DNA of 64,000 bases from Rossellomorea marisflavi (GCA_003667865.1 CP033051.1:1757501-1821500); one strand, 5' to 3'; positions 34,449 to 43,344 are shown, counted from the first letter of the stretch. A program made the numbers and translations. The notes: generated by a model from the letters alone, not told the origin.

Positions 34449-35765
34449 ATGAAAACCGATGTATTCATTAGTGGAGGTGGCATTGGAGGTCTATGTTTAG
34501 CATTAAAACTTGCGAAAAACGGAGTAGATGTAACCGTAGCAGAAAGACTTCCAGGGCCAAGTCCTATTTATAAAGGAGAGCTATTACAGCCAAAAAGCCT
34601 TGAGATTTTCTCTGATTTGCAAGTGTTAAATCAAATAATGGATCATGGACATAAAATTGAAAATCTGCAGCTTCAGGAGCTGAATAGTCAATATAAACGA
34701 TTAAATGAATCTATCTTATACTACACACACTTACCGAGTGATACACCGTATGCTGTTATGATTCATCATGAAAAACTAAAAGAATTAATAAGAAAGCGTG
34801 CTGGAAATTTTCCAAACTTTCATTATCTAAAAGGAACAGTCTGTGAAAGGATTGAAGGCCAAACAGCATATGTGAAAAATAGGGAAACAAAGAAAGAAAG
34901 CATGATTGAAAGTACCTTCATCATCGGAGCAGAGGGACGGACCTCGGTAACACGAGATAGAATGGGCATTACTGTTGAGGAAGAAACCTATAATCATCAC
35001 TTCCTGACCGTAACCTTTCCTCGACCTGACTCGCTAACAGAGGGAAAAATTATTTCAAACGATCATGCATTTCTAGGACTCTTTCCTTTACCAGACAATC
35101 AAGTTCGCTCGGTCTATTTAATTCCTGCCGGAGAATTTAAGAAGTTAAGGAAGGAACCAATTTCAACATTCCATCAATTATATATCAATATGTGTCCAGA
35201 GCTGGATGGGTATGTACAACATATTGAGAGCTGGAAGCCTATCCAATTGATGGTGCCCCAACGCTATCATATAGATACCTATACACAGAATCATCTCGCA
35301 TTGCTAGGGGATGCTGCACACACCGTTCACCCAATGGCAGGAGAGGGAATGAATATGGCCATACAAGATGCGGATGTTTTAGGAGAGCTGCTGTCAGATA
35401 TGTTTAAGCAAGAGAGACTATCTACAGTTAACCTAGAGTGGTTCCCAAAAGTGAGAAGGTCCAGGGTAACGTATCAGCTGTTCATTAGCCATCTCTCTGC
35501 TCTTGCCTATTCCTATCCTTATAAAACGATACGATGGCTAAGGGGTAATGGAGTTAAACGAATGGAAAAGGATCCTATTTTACACTTTAAGCAAATGCTG
35601 AATGTTTCAGGCTTAGGTGTATGGAAGGAAACGATTGTGGACCGAATGGTGATGGCTGGACTTCTACCACTTCGAGATGAGAATGCAACTTCAAATAAGA
35701 GAGAGAAACGATTTACAAGAGAAGAAGATTACCCATGGAAAGTGGGGAGGGGGACGTTACAGTGA
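34449..35765 (+). CDS. FAD-dependent monooxygenase (PHBH/UbiH type)
   Basis: 438-residue flavin hydroxylase of class A. The Rossmann motif is DVFISGGGIGGLCLALKLA at 4-22, the middle motif FIIGAEGRTSVTRD matches the family's DG/GADGxxS-xR element, and the flavin-closing motif is LALLGDAAHTVHPMAGEGMNMAIQDA. The normal substrate class is an aromatic or quinone-like compound; which one is unknown. It is the first gene of a two-gene operon with a methyltransferase, a pairing typical of hydroxylation then O- or C-methylation. Its EGRT codons carry the recurring 10-mer (34934-34943). Confidence 0.87.
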   Translation: MKTDVFISGGGIGGLCLALKLAKNGVDVTVAERLPGPSPIYKGELLQPKSLEIFSDLQVLNQIMDHGHKIENLQLQELNSQYKRLNESILYYTHLPSDTPYAVMIHHEKLKELIRKRAGNFPNFHYLKGTVCERIEGQTAYVKNRETKKESMIESTFIIGAEGRTSVTRDRMGITVEEETYNHHFLTVTFPRPDSLTEGKIISNDHAFLGLFPLPDNQVRSVYLIPAGEFKKLRKEPISTFHQLYINMCPELDGYVQHIESWKPIQLMVPQRYHIDTYTQNHLALLGDAAHTVHPMAGEGMNMAIQDADVLGELLSDMFKQERLSTVNLEWFPKVRRSRVTYQLFISHLSALAYSYPYKTIRWLRGNGVKRMEKDPILHFKQMLNVSGLGVWKETIVDRMVMAGLLPLRDENATSNKREKRFTREEDYPWKVGRGTLQ

Positions 35766-36748
35766 TACAAGATTATATTAGAATTTTACGAGCGAGTAAT
35801 TGGTTAAAAAAGAATGTTCCATTTTTATATAGCTGGCATGCGTACGTTGGCTATGAGCTTGATTTATTTGAAGCATTTAAAAAACCAAAAACAGTCAAGC
35901 AAGTGGCTGTAAATGCAGGTATCCAGGAAGAATTATTGCAAGAATGGGTCCAGGTCGGACTATCGTTAAAGCATTTAAAAAAGAAACGTAAAAACCTTAT
36001 TAAAACGACTGCAATTTGGAGATTACCTTCTTCAAAGAAAAAGTCACTCTCCTCGGGAATTATTTTAAAAGAGATGATGGAGCTCCATATTCCGGCACTC
36101 TTGTCTTATCCAGAGTTATTAAGGAGTGAAGAGAAGCAAATCTTTGATAGTGAGGAGCATGGTCCAACTGTTGCTAAAACTTCAAAGCTACTTGAACGAT
36201 TTGCTCTGCCAAAGGTAAAACGAATTATTAAAAAGAAGAAAATAAAGACCGTGCTTGATATTGGATGCGGTGAAGCGGGTTACCTTGTAAAGCTAGCCGA
36301 AGAGGATGAAGGTCTGGAAATGGTTGGAGTAGAAATGAATAAAGAGGTTGCTGAAGAAGCTTCACGGATTACAGAGACATATGACAACATTGAAATTAAG
36401 CAAGCGGATATTCGAAACTATCAACCTAGGGAACCATTTGACTTGATGATGGCTAATAATGTTCTTCACTATATTGATCCAAATGAGCGACAAGATTTTT
36501 TCAATATGGTCGCAGGGTGGATGGATCGAGAAGGGACGTTCCTTATGATCACACCAATGAAGGATTCACGTCATGGAAGGAAATTCTCAAGTGCATTTAA
36601 TAGTTTTTTCAATGCGTTTGATAATCTCTATCCAATTCCAACTAAGAAAGAAATTAAAACATTGTGCAGTCGAACAGGACTTAAGCTGAAAAAGCTCAAT
36701 CCAATTGTGAAAAAGGGCGGCTGGTATGTCATTACATTAGAAAAATAA
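35762..36748 (+). CDS. Class I SAM-dependent methyltransferase
   Basis: 328 residues. An N-terminal helical, winged-helix-like domain (about 20-110) resembles the dimerisation domain of small-molecule methyltransferases; the Rossmann domain has SAM motif I TVLDIGCGEAGYL and post-I MVGVEMN, then IKQADIRNY and NNVLHYIDP. GTG 35762 is chosen because it overlaps the monooxygenase stop as GTGA and has AGGGGG 8 bases upstream; an ATG at 35735 would overlap by 31 bases. Likely acts on the product of the monooxygenase (inference). Confidence 0.85.
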   Translation: MIQDYIRILRASNWLKKNVPFLYSWHAYVGYELDLFEAFKKPKTVKQVAVNAGIQEELLQEWVQVGLSLKHLKKKRKNLIKTTAIWRLPSSKKKSLSSGIILKEMMELHIPALLSYPELLRSEEKQIFDSEEHGPTVAKTSKLLERFALPKVKRIIKKKKIKTVLDIGCGEAGYLVKLAEEDEGLEMVGVEMNKEVAEEASRITETYDNIEIKQADIRNYQPREPFDLMMANNVLHYIDPNERQDFFNMVAGWMDREGTFLMITPMKDSRHGRKFSSAFNSFFNAFDNLYPIPTKKEIKTLCSRTGLKLKKLNPIVKKGGWYVITLEK

Positions 36749-36771
36749 AAGGGCTGCCTTTATAGACAGCC
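36740..36771 (-). terminator. Terminator of yfkK, minus strand
   Basis: GGCTGTC pairs with GGCAGCC (one G-T), then CTTTTATTTTT on the minus strand; it may also stop the convergent methyltransferase transcript. Confidence 0.75.
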
Positions 36772-36782
36772 GTATGTATTCC

Positions 36783-37007
36783 TTATTTTTTGCGAAGGTT
36801 TCCTAGCTCTTCAGCAATTGCTTGGATCTCACTAATGCTAAAGTTATCTTTGCGTTTTACCATTTCATAAATGTCTTTAAGATCTTCGTATAGGTTTTCA
36901 TCAAAATGTGTTGGCTTAATTGCTCCAACGTTTGCAACACGTAATTTTTCTTTAATGTACGAAACCATGTGTTCAATATTTTCAGATGAGCTTTGTGTAA
37001 GGTCCAT
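36783..37007 (-). CDS. yfkK: UPF0435/DUF1128 family protein, YfkK-like
   Basis: 74 residues: KLRVANVGAIKPTHFDENLYEDLKDIYEMVKRKDNFSISEIQAIAEELGNLRKK carries the family pattern VxNxGAIKPxxF-YEDLxDIYEMV. Function unknown. It is divergent from yfkJ, the same arrangement as in B. subtilis. Confidence 0.9.
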   Translation of the reverse strand: MDLTQSSSENIEHMVSYIKEKLRVANVGAIKPTHFDENLYEDLKDIYEMVKRKDNFSISEIQAIAEELGNLRKK

Positions 37008-37206
37008 GTTTGACCATCCTTTCTTTGTAGGGTAATGCGTTGTCCATATGACAGTGAAAAACTTTTACACCATGCATTCAACCTTCTACTTACTAATCAT
37101 CTTTCCATGATTTTTGAACAATGTCAATAAGCACACAATAGCTTAGACGGAATCAATAGAGTAAAATGTTTTACAATAAGCATAGTAGGACAAGGAGGAA
37201 GCCGCC

Positions 37207-37668
37207 GTGATTCGTGTATTATTTGTGTGTCTTGGGAATATATGTCGCTCTCCGATGGCAGAAGCTGTTTTTCGTAACATTGTGAGAGAACGTAGGTTGG
37301 AAAAGAAAATTGAAGCTGATTCAGCAGGAACAGGAAATTGGCATGTAGGGAATCGACCACATGAGGGGACCCTTTCCATTCTAAATGAAAAAGGGATTTC
37401 ATCAGAGGGGATGCTGGCTCGACAGCTTGGAATGGAAGATGAGCAATTCCATTATATTGTCGCTATGGATAGGAGTAATGTGGAGAATATTAAAAAGCAA
37501 TTTCAGCACGCAAAATTGTTTCAGCTTCTTGACTTTGTTGAGGATGTATCAAATAAAGATGTACCAGATCCATATTTCACTGGTAATTTTGAAGAAGTTT
37601 ATGAATTAGTGGAAAAAGGATGTCAAAGACTAATGGAGAACATAATAAAGGAACATGAACTTGTATAA
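37207..37668 (+). CDS. yfkJ: Low-molecular-weight protein-tyrosine phosphatase, YfkJ-like
   Basis: 153 residues. The phosphate loop is VCLGNICRS with Cys8 and Arg14, and the general-acid loop is VPDPYF near residue 118. In B. subtilis YfkJ dephosphorylates protein tyrosines during stress. Start is GTG 37207 with AAGGAGG 8 bases upstream. It begins a three-gene operon with the YtxH-like and YihY-like genes. Confidence 0.93.
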   Translation: MIRVLFVCLGNICRSPMAEAVFRNIVRERRLEKKIEADSAGTGNWHVGNRPHEGTLSILNEKGISSEGMLARQLGMEDEQFHYIVAMDRSNVENIKKQFQHAKLFQLLDFVEDVSNKDVPDPYFTGNFEEVYELVEKGCQRLMENIIKEHELV

Positions 37669-37681
37669 GGAGGATCACCAT

Positions 37682-38062
37682 ATGGGGAAAAATAAATTTT
37701 TAACAGGTGTTATTCTAGGAGCAGCCGTTGGAGGACTTTTAACATTATTCGATAAACAGACAAGAGAAGATGTTGTGAGGTCTAGTAAAAAATCAGGTGA
37801 ATACATATCAAAGTATGCTAGAGATCCGAAGCTTCTCATGGAAACTTCGAAGGAGATTTACTCAAAAATTCAAACGACAGCATCTCAGGTTGGTGATGAT
37901 ATTCGTTTTATTAATCATAAATTAGAGGAAATAAAGGAAGTAACACCTCAGGTAAAAGAAATGATTGAGGACACAAAGGATAATTTTCAGCATTCAACAG
38001 AAGTGTATAAAGAAGCATTACATGATGAAAAAGGAGTGCAGGACGGGTTCAAAGGATACTAA
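37682..38062 (+). CDS. yfkI: YtxH-domain stress protein, YfkI-like position
   Basis: 126 residues. An N-terminal Gly-rich hydrophobic helix (LTGVILGAAVGGLLTLF, about 6-22) leads into a KQTREDV box and amphipathic helices, the YtxH layout. Such proteins are sigma-B or SigH stress proteins in B. subtilis with unknown mechanism. ATG 37682 has AAGGAGG 8 bases upstream. The symbol rests mainly on position between yfkJ and yfkH. Confidence 0.78.
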   Translation: MGKNKFLTGVILGAAVGGLLTLFDKQTREDVVRSSKKSGEYISKYARDPKLLMETSKEIYSKIQTTASQVGDDIRFINHKLEEIKEVTPQVKEMIEDTKDNFQHSTEVYKEALHDEKGVQDGFKGY

Positions 38063-38075
38063 GTGAGGTGATAGG

Positions 38076-38918
38076 ATGACAAAGAATGCTGAGCATATCA
38101 GCTTTTTTGAATTTATAAAACGGCTATTTAAGAGGTTAATGGATACGGATGTGACAGGGCTTGCTGCTCAGCTATCCTATTTTTTCTTGCTTTCATTATT
38201 TCCATTACTGATATTTCTTGTCTCATTACTTCCTTATCTGCCCTTTACACAGCAGGATGTGCTTAATATCATTCGCGATTTTGCCCCAGGTGAAACGTTG
38301 AAAATTATTGAAACAACATTAAAAGAGGTCATGTCAAACCGACAAGCAGGTATTCTTTCATTCAGTATCATTGCAACACTTTGGACAGCCTCTAATGGGA
38401 TGAATGCAGTAGTGAAAAGCTTTAATCGAGCGTATGAAGTGGAAGAGACACGTTCCTTTATTGTTGCACGTTCAATGTCTGTTGTATTAACTGTTTCAAT
38501 GGTATTTGTCTTTGTCGTCGCATTGCTTCTTCCTGTGTTCGGGAAACAAATAGGGGTCTTTTTATTTTCGCAGTTCGGCTTCTCTGATCAATTCTTGAAA
38601 ATATGGAATGGATTACGATGGTCGATTAGTCCCATTATTTTGTTTATCGTATTTATTGGTCTGTATTATTTTGCTCCCAGTAAAAAAATCAAATGTATTA
38701 GTGCCTTTCCAGGTGCGATATTCGCTACCATTGGATGGGTACTCGTGTCACTAGGTTTTTCCTATTATGTTGGGAACTTTGGGAATTATTCTGCAACGTA
38801 TGGAAGTATTGGGGGTATTATTGTATTGATGGTATGGCTCTATTTAAGTGGAATCATTATTCTTATTGGCGGTCAAATCAATGCCCTCATACAAATCGTC
38901 GATGACGACCCATGCTAG
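38076..38918 (+). CDS. yfkH: YihY/UPF0761 family membrane protein, YfkH-like
   Basis: 280 residues, about six membrane helices. DVTGLAAQLSYFFLLSLFPLLIFLVSLLPYLPF and the C-terminal YSATYGSIGGIIVLMVWLYLSGIIILIGGQINA are diagnostic for the YihY (BrkB) family, formerly mis-called ribonuclease BN. No transport substrate is established. It ends the operon of yfkJ. Confidence 0.92.
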   Translation: MTKNAEHISFFEFIKRLFKRLMDTDVTGLAAQLSYFFLLSLFPLLIFLVSLLPYLPFTQQDVLNIIRDFAPGETLKIIETTLKEVMSNRQAGILSFSIIATLWTASNGMNAVVKSFNRAYEVEETRSFIVARSMSVVLTVSMVFVFVVALLLPVFGKQIGVFLFSQFGFSDQFLKIWNGLRWSISPIILFIVFIGLYYFAPSKKIKCISAFPGAIFATIGWVLVSLGFSYYVGNFGNYSATYGSIGGIIVLMVWLYLSGIIILIGGQINALIQIVDDDPC

Positions 38919-38924
38919 AAATCT

Positions 38925-38963
38925 TTAGAGAGTTTTCCGGTACTTTCCGGGAGACTCTTTTTT
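38925..38963 (+). terminator. Terminator of the yfkJIH operon
   Basis: AGAGAGT-TTCCGG pairs with CCGGGAGACTCT, then TTTTTT. Confidence 0.8.
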
Positions 38964-39023
38964 CGTTAAGGACATCTTAATAACGTAGTCTTCTTTACCA
39001 AAACTGCTTAGGAGGGATTTGCG

Positions 39024-39131
39024 ATGGCAAAACATACGAAAAAAGACGGTGGAACAAAACAACGTAGTAAAAATCAAAAACCAAAGCATAAAACTTCAGG
39101 TTCAGCTAATGGTTCAAACGGCTACCATTAA
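39024..39131 (+). CDS. Very small basic protein, 35 aa
   Basis: MAKHTKKDGGTKQRSKNQKP then KHKTSGSANGSNGYH: strongly basic, hydrophilic, no hydrophobic core. GGAGGG lies 7 bases before ATG and a GGGACGGACC-type terminator starts 12 bases after the stop, so it looks like a real transcription unit. It is reminiscent of small spore or nucleic-acid binding proteins but I cannot place it. Confidence 0.6.
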   Translation: MAKHTKKDGGTKQRSKNQKPKHKTSGSANGSNGYH

Positions 39132-39142
39132 ATAATAATGTT

Positions 39143-39176
39143 TGAGGGACGGACCTTCTTCGAGGTCCGTCCCTCT
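39143..39176. terminator. Bidirectional GGGACGGACC-type terminator
   Basis: GAGGGACGGACCT pairs perfectly with AGGTCCGTCCCTC around a 6-base loop. It serves the 35-residue gene and the convergent P-type ATPase, whose stop is 3 bases away. Confidence 0.88.
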
Positions 39177-39178
39177 TC

Positions 39179-41101
39179 CTATGAACGTAACAATCTTAAG
39201 CCGTTTAAAATAACGAGGATTGTACTTCCTTCATGTCCAATGACTCCAAATGGGAGGTCAAGTACTTGTAGGAAGTTCGTAATGATGAGTAAGAAAATGA
39301 CCGAAATAGAGAAGACAACGTTCTGTTTTACGATCCGTTTCATTTTCTTGGATAATGAAATGGCCTCTGCAATTCGGATTAAGTCATTTTTCATTAAGAC
39401 AACATCCGCAGTTTCTAAAGCAACATCTGTTCCCTCACCCATTGATATTCCTACTTGAGCTGTTGCAAGTGCTGGTGCATCATTAATTCCATCTCCAACC
39501 ATTCCGACTATTCCGTATTGAGTCATTAATTTTTTTAGTTCATCCACTTTAGATTCTGGTAAGCACTCGGCAACATAATGCTTAACATTGGCTTCTTTTG
39601 CAATAGCTGCGGCAGTTTGCTCGCTATCTCCTGTTAGCATAATCGTGTGAATTCCTGCTTCGCTTAAAAGCTTTAGTGCCTGTGCCGTTTCCTTACGAAT
39701 GACATCTTTTAAGGCAATCATACCGACAATCGTTTCGTCTTTTTGAATGTACATAACGGTTTTACCTTGAGAAGCAAGTTTATTTCCGAGTCCACCTTTA
39801 AATGAATAAGCAAGCTCTGTTCCAACAAAGTCTGCCTTGCCAAGCTTCCAGCTAGAATCATTCAGTACCGCTTGGATTCCCCATCCAGAGACATCTTGAA
39901 ATTGATCAGGTTCTTGTAAGAGAAAATCGTTTTTCCCTTTTACATATTTGACAACTGCTTGTGCTAATGGGTGGTTTGACTGATTTTCAATGGATGCAAC
40001 ATGAAGAAGAAGTTCTTCTTCATTCATCTCGTCTGAAACCACCACGTCAGTAACCTCAGGCTTTCCTTTTGTCAGTGTGCCTGTTTTATCAAAGGCAATG
40101 GCTTGAAGATTACTCAAATTTTCTAAATGCATGCCACCTTTAAACAGGATCCCTTTTCGAGCCCCGTTTGAGATTGCTGATAGTGTAGCGGGCATAATGG
40201 AAGCGACCAATGCACAAGGAGATGCTACAACAAGTAGGACCATCGCACGGTAAAAGGTTTCCGTCCAGCTCCAACCTAGTAAAAAGTGAGGGAGAACCAT
40301 CATTGCCACGACAACAGCGAGCACAACTTTTACATAAGTTCCTTCAAATTTCTCGATAAAAAGCTGAGAAGGTGATTTCTCACTTTGCGCTGATTGAACG
40401 AGTTGAATGATTTTTTGAAATAGCGTTTCTGAGCTTGGCTTTGTGATTTCAACGGTGATGGAACCATTAATATTTACTGTTCCAGCAAATACCTCATCCT
40501 GTTTTCCTTTTTGAACAGGTAGAGATTCACCACTGATGGCCGCTTCATCTATTGCTGTTGCGCCTTTTACAATCGCTCCATCTGCAGGTACACGCTCACC
40601 TGGTTTAATAAGAATATAGTCTCCTACCATAAGCTTGGAGACATGAATTTTTTCTTCTTTTCCATGATTCACAAGTAGAGCCTCTTCGGGTTGTAAGCTC
40701 ATTAAAGAGGAAATTTCACGTTGGCTTTTGTTCATTGTATATGTCTCAAGTGCACCACTGACTGCAAAAATAAAGATAAGAATCGCGCCCTCTGTCCAAT
40801 AGCCAATGATGGCTGAACCGATAGCCGCAAAAATCATTAGCATTTCCACGTTCAGTTCTTTATTTTCAATGGTTTCCTCTATACCTTCCTTGGCTTTTGC
40901 GAACCCTCCGATGATGAATGCTGCTAGATAAAGGGGAATGGAGATTGCTGAATGGTCTTGTGTTAACCAACCACTTAAGATTAATACTCCACTAAATAGA
41001 GCCGCAATAAGTTCTGCGTGTGGTTTAACTTTTTCTAAAATTGGGCTCTTTTCAGTGGTGTCTTTTACATTTACTGATTTCATTTCTAATTGAGAATTCA
41101 T
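39179..41101 (-). CDS. zosA: Heavy-metal P1B-type ATPase, ZosA-like
   Basis: 640-residue metal pump. About eight membrane helices, actuator ISGESLPV, ion-binding CPx variant SPC (VASPCALVAS), phosphorylation site DKTGTLTKG, the HP locus NHPLA and hinge GDGINDAPALA. There is no N-terminal metal-binding (HMA) domain, unlike CadA or CopA, which matches B. subtilis ZosA, a PerR-controlled zinc uptake pump. PerR/Fur-like boxes lie upstream (41154, 41255). It sits between yfkH and yfkF, where B. subtilis has no such gene, so it has moved here. AAGGAGG lies 8 bases before ATG. Confidence 0.85.
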   Translation of the reverse strand: MNSQLEMKSVNVKDTTEKSPILEKVKPHAELIAALFSGVLILSGWLTQDHSAISIPLYLAAFIIGGFAKAKEGIEETIENKELNVEMLMIFAAIGSAIIGYWTEGAILIFIFAVSGALETYTMNKSQREISSLMSLQPEEALLVNHGKEEKIHVSKLMVGDYILIKPGERVPADGAIVKGATAIDEAAISGESLPVQKGKQDEVFAGTVNINGSITVEITKPSSETLFQKIIQLVQSAQSEKSPSQLFIEKFEGTYVKVVLAVVVAMMVLPHFLLGWSWTETFYRAMVLLVVASPCALVASIMPATLSAISNGARKGILFKGGMHLENLSNLQAIAFDKTGTLTKGKPEVTDVVVSDEMNEEELLLHVASIENQSNHPLAQAVVKYVKGKNDFLLQEPDQFQDVSGWGIQAVLNDSSWKLGKADFVGTELAYSFKGGLGNKLASQGKTVMYIQKDETIVGMIALKDVIRKETAQALKLLSEAGIHTIMLTGDSEQTAAAIAKEANVKHYVAECLPESKVDELKKLMTQYGIVGMVGDGINDAPALATAQVGISMGEGTDVALETADVVLMKNDLIRIAEAISLSKKMKRIVKQNVVFSISVIFLLIITNFLQVLDLPFGVIGHEGSTILVILNGLRLLRS

Positions 41102-41153
41102 TTCATTACCTCCTTGTATTCTGGATCCTTTGGTATGTGTTTGTTTATCTAAT

Positions 41154-41168
41154 TGATAACAATAATCA
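41154..41168. promoter_or_regulatory. Fur/PerR-type box over the zosA promoter
   Basis: TGATAACAATAATCA matches TGATAATNATTATCA at 13 of 15 positions. On the minus strand it sits just after a TTGACG -35-like element (about 41178-41173), ahead of a weak -10, a layout suited to repression. Confidence 0.6.
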
Positions 41169-41196
41169 ACGTCAATAGCCTTTAAAAACGGCGAAA

Positions 41197-41222
41197 GCTG
41201 TCACCGGTGTGCGGTTGACAGC
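41197..41222. other. Strong hairpin upstream of the zosA promoter
   Basis: GCTGTCA-CCG pairs with CGG-TGACAGC around a 5-base loop. On the minus strand CTTTCGCCGTTTTT follows, so it could insulate zosA from upstream transcription. Confidence 0.45.
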
Positions 41223-41254
41223 AATTCTTCTTTAAAATGATTCTATTTTGTTAT

Positions 41255-41269
41255 TTATAATTATTATTA
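41255..41269. promoter_or_regulatory. PerR-like box, 154 bp upstream of zosA
   Basis: TTATAATTATTATTA matches the PerR consensus TTATAATNATTATAA at 14 of 15 positions. It may act on a distal promoter. Confidence 0.55.
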
Positions 41270-41371
41270 ATTAGATAATATCATAAAGGTTGTGGGGAGG
41301 GAAGGTTTTTGTTTTGATTTACGAGCCTAAATATTGTTTGGAGTATTAAAAATGCTACTTTTTTTATGGGA

Positions 41372-41502
41372 CCGTTGCTTTCCGCTGCAGGGTGCTTGCT
41401 TTCCATGGGGCGGGAGTTGAGCCTCCTCGCTTCGCTGTGGGGTCTCAACTTTCCCGCAATTCCCATAGGAGTCAAGCACCCTTCCGCTCCAAGCAACTCT
41501 GT
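41372..41502 (+). repeat. GC-rich palindromic repeat, copy 2
   Basis: Same orientation as copy 1 (CCGTTGCTTTCCGCTGC... to CCAAGCAACTCTGT). The inner stem TTGAG-CTCC/GGGGTCTCAA is kept. Confidence 0.88.
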
Positions 41503-41550
41503 AGTTATACATGATTTTTAAAAATCAAGTTTCTACTAATTCTTTTTGCA

Positions 41551-41595
41551 TAAAAAAGAAACCACCACAATTCAAAATAGAATTATGGTGATTTC
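41551..41595 (-). terminator. Terminator of the YfkF-like gene
   Basis: GAAA-CACCA-AATTC pairs with GAATT-TGGTG-TTTC, then TTTTTTA on the minus strand, 11 bases after the stop. Confidence 0.88.
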
Positions 41596-41606
41596 TCAAC
41601 TGATTA

Positions 41607-42785
41607 TTAACTATATGATTTAACAGAGCGGTTTGATATAGAAAAGCCCACGATACAGATGAAAATTAAGAATAGCATTGTGCTAATCAAATAGAAAAAG
41701 CTCGAGCCTTTTAATGAGTCAATTGTGACACCGCCGATGATAGGGCCTAGCATGCTGCCAATACTAAAGAAGATTCCGCACATGATATTTCCTGCTGGTA
41801 ATAAGCTTTTGGGTAAGAGGTCGGTCATGAAGCTGATCCCTAAAGAGAATGTTGATCCGACTGCCATACCAGCAACAAAGAAGCTTATGAGTAGTCCTAG
41901 TGTAGATTCTACGAAAATACCAGCAGCGGTAAAGCATAGGAAACCCGCGGCTAGAATGGCCATGAGTGTATTCTGACGTCCAAATCGGTCACTTATAATT
42001 CCTAGTGGTAGCTGAAACACAATGCCTCCTATAGCAAAGGCCGGTAAAAGAATAGCGACTGCTTCAATCGTAATTCCATTTCGAAGCGCAAAGACTGGAA
42101 AGTTCCCATTTAAAGATGCTTCTAAAAATCCATAACCAAACGGAGGAAGTAGAGCAACCCATGAATATTTCAAAACTTTTCCAAAACGCCTAAAGGAACC
42201 AAAAAATGAGACACTGCCGACTTCTGTTTGTTCCGGCATTTCATTGACAAGCTTGAACACAAGTGCCCAAACTAGAAAGCTTAATGCTGCAGACACGAAG
42301 AATGGAAGAGCAGCGTTTATTTCTAATAGGTGTGTCATTAATGGTCCAACAGCAAAACCTATCCCGAAAGAAAGACCGTAGATGGAAATGTTTCGTCCGC
42401 GTGATGCCTCTGGTGAGAAGGAAGTAATCCATGTTTGCGTTGCAAAATGTAGCATGTGGTCCCCGATTCCAATTAGCAAACGCAGGACAAACCAAAACCA
42501 AAACGACTTCCATAAAGGAAAAGCTAATAGAGAAGAGGCAACAATGGCTCCTCCAATAATGATCATAGGCTTATAGCCTATCTTCTGAAGTGGGGCTTCC
42601 ATAAGTGGCGAAGCAATGAGCACCCCAATATAAAGAGCCGTCGCATGCAAGCCGTTGACTGAAGAGGATAATCCATCTTGTTCAAAAATGATTGCAATTA
42701 ATGGAAGCAGCATGCCTTGAGAAAATCCAGAGATGGCTACAATACTAACAAGTATCCAAAAGCGTGTTTTTAGTTTTTGATCCAC
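41607..42785 (-). CDS. yfkF: MFS transporter, YfkF-like
   Basis: 392 residues, 12 hydrophobic helices. RLLIGIGDHMLHFATQTWITSFSPEASRGRNISIYGLSFGIGFAVGP is the family's helix 4-5 region and GIISDRFGRQNTLM the duplicated loop signature. Length and position between yfkH and yfkE/yfkD match B. subtilis YfkF, a transporter of unknown substrate. The ortholog call is mainly from gene order. Confidence 0.82.
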   Translation of the reverse strand: MDQKLKTRFWILVSIVAISGFSQGMLLPLIAIIFEQDGLSSSVNGLHATALYIGVLIASPLMEAPLQKIGYKPMIIIGGAIVASSLLAFPLWKSFWFWFVLRLLIGIGDHMLHFATQTWITSFSPEASRGRNISIYGLSFGIGFAVGPLMTHLLEINAALPFFVSAALSFLVWALVFKLVNEMPEQTEVGSVSFFGSFRRFGKVLKYSWVALLPPFGYGFLEASLNGNFPVFALRNGITIEAVAILLPAFAIGGIVFQLPLGIISDRFGRQNTLMAILAAGFLCFTAAGIFVESTLGLLISFFVAGMAVGSTFSLGISFMTDLLPKSLLPAGNIMCGIFFSIGSMLGPIIGGVTIDSLKGSSFFYLISTMLFLIFICIVGFSISNRSVKSYS

Positions 42786-42953
42786 AGAGCAAAACTCCTA
42801 AGTAAATGTTTTTTACCTATTTGATGGTATCGTCAATCACTTTATTTGGCAAGGATAAACAGATAACGTACAATTTAATTTACTTAAAAGTATAGGCTCG
42901 TAAGCGTCTACAAATAAAGCATGAAAAATCTAAATAAGGAAAGGGTGAGTGTG

Positions 42954-43340
42954 ATGAAATTCTCAATGAAAGAGGGAGGGTTTTTCACAGAGGTAGAGTA
43001 CGGCAGACTAGATATATCAGGAGATGAGACATACGGCTTCCGTCCCTATCAGCTACTTGTATCCTCTATCGCAGTGTGTAGCGGAGGCGTACTTCGTAAA
43101 ATTCTTGAAAAAATGAGAATTGAAGTTCAGGATATTTCAATTAGTGCTGATATTACAAGAAATGAAGAAGAAGCAAACAAAGTAGAAAAAATTGATTTAT
43201 TATTCACGATTACTGGTAAAGGGCTTCAAGAAAACAAAATTGAAAAAGCCATGGAACTGACAAGAAAGAATTGCTCAATGGTTCAATCTGTAATCGGAAG
43301 CATCGAAGTAAACGAAACCTTTGAAATAAAAGAAGGCTAA
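42954..43340 (+). CDS. OsmC-family protein
   Basis: 128 residues with the OsmC fold: FRPYQLLVSSIAVCSGGVLRKILEKM carries the first redox Cys and KNCSMVQSVIGSIEV the second, the pair that reduces organic peroxides in active members. ATG 42954 has AAAGGGTG upstream; an ATG at 42921 is less well placed. Whether it is an Ohr- or OsmC-type peroxidase or an inactive relative is undecided. It is convergent with the PPOX-type gene. Confidence 0.85.
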   Translation: MKFSMKEGGFFTEVEYGRLDISGDETYGFRPYQLLVSSIAVCSGGVLRKILEKMRIEVQDISISADITRNEEEANKVEKIDLLFTITGKGLQENKIEKAMELTRKNCSMVQSVIGSIEVNETFEIKEG

Positions 43341-43344
43341 AAAA

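Noticed and set aside
41281-41512. Short frames reading through the GC-rich palindromic repeats (also at 44265-44515 and 45850-46131)
   Set aside because: They follow the repeat sequence in both orientations and have no ribosome sites or conserved protein character.
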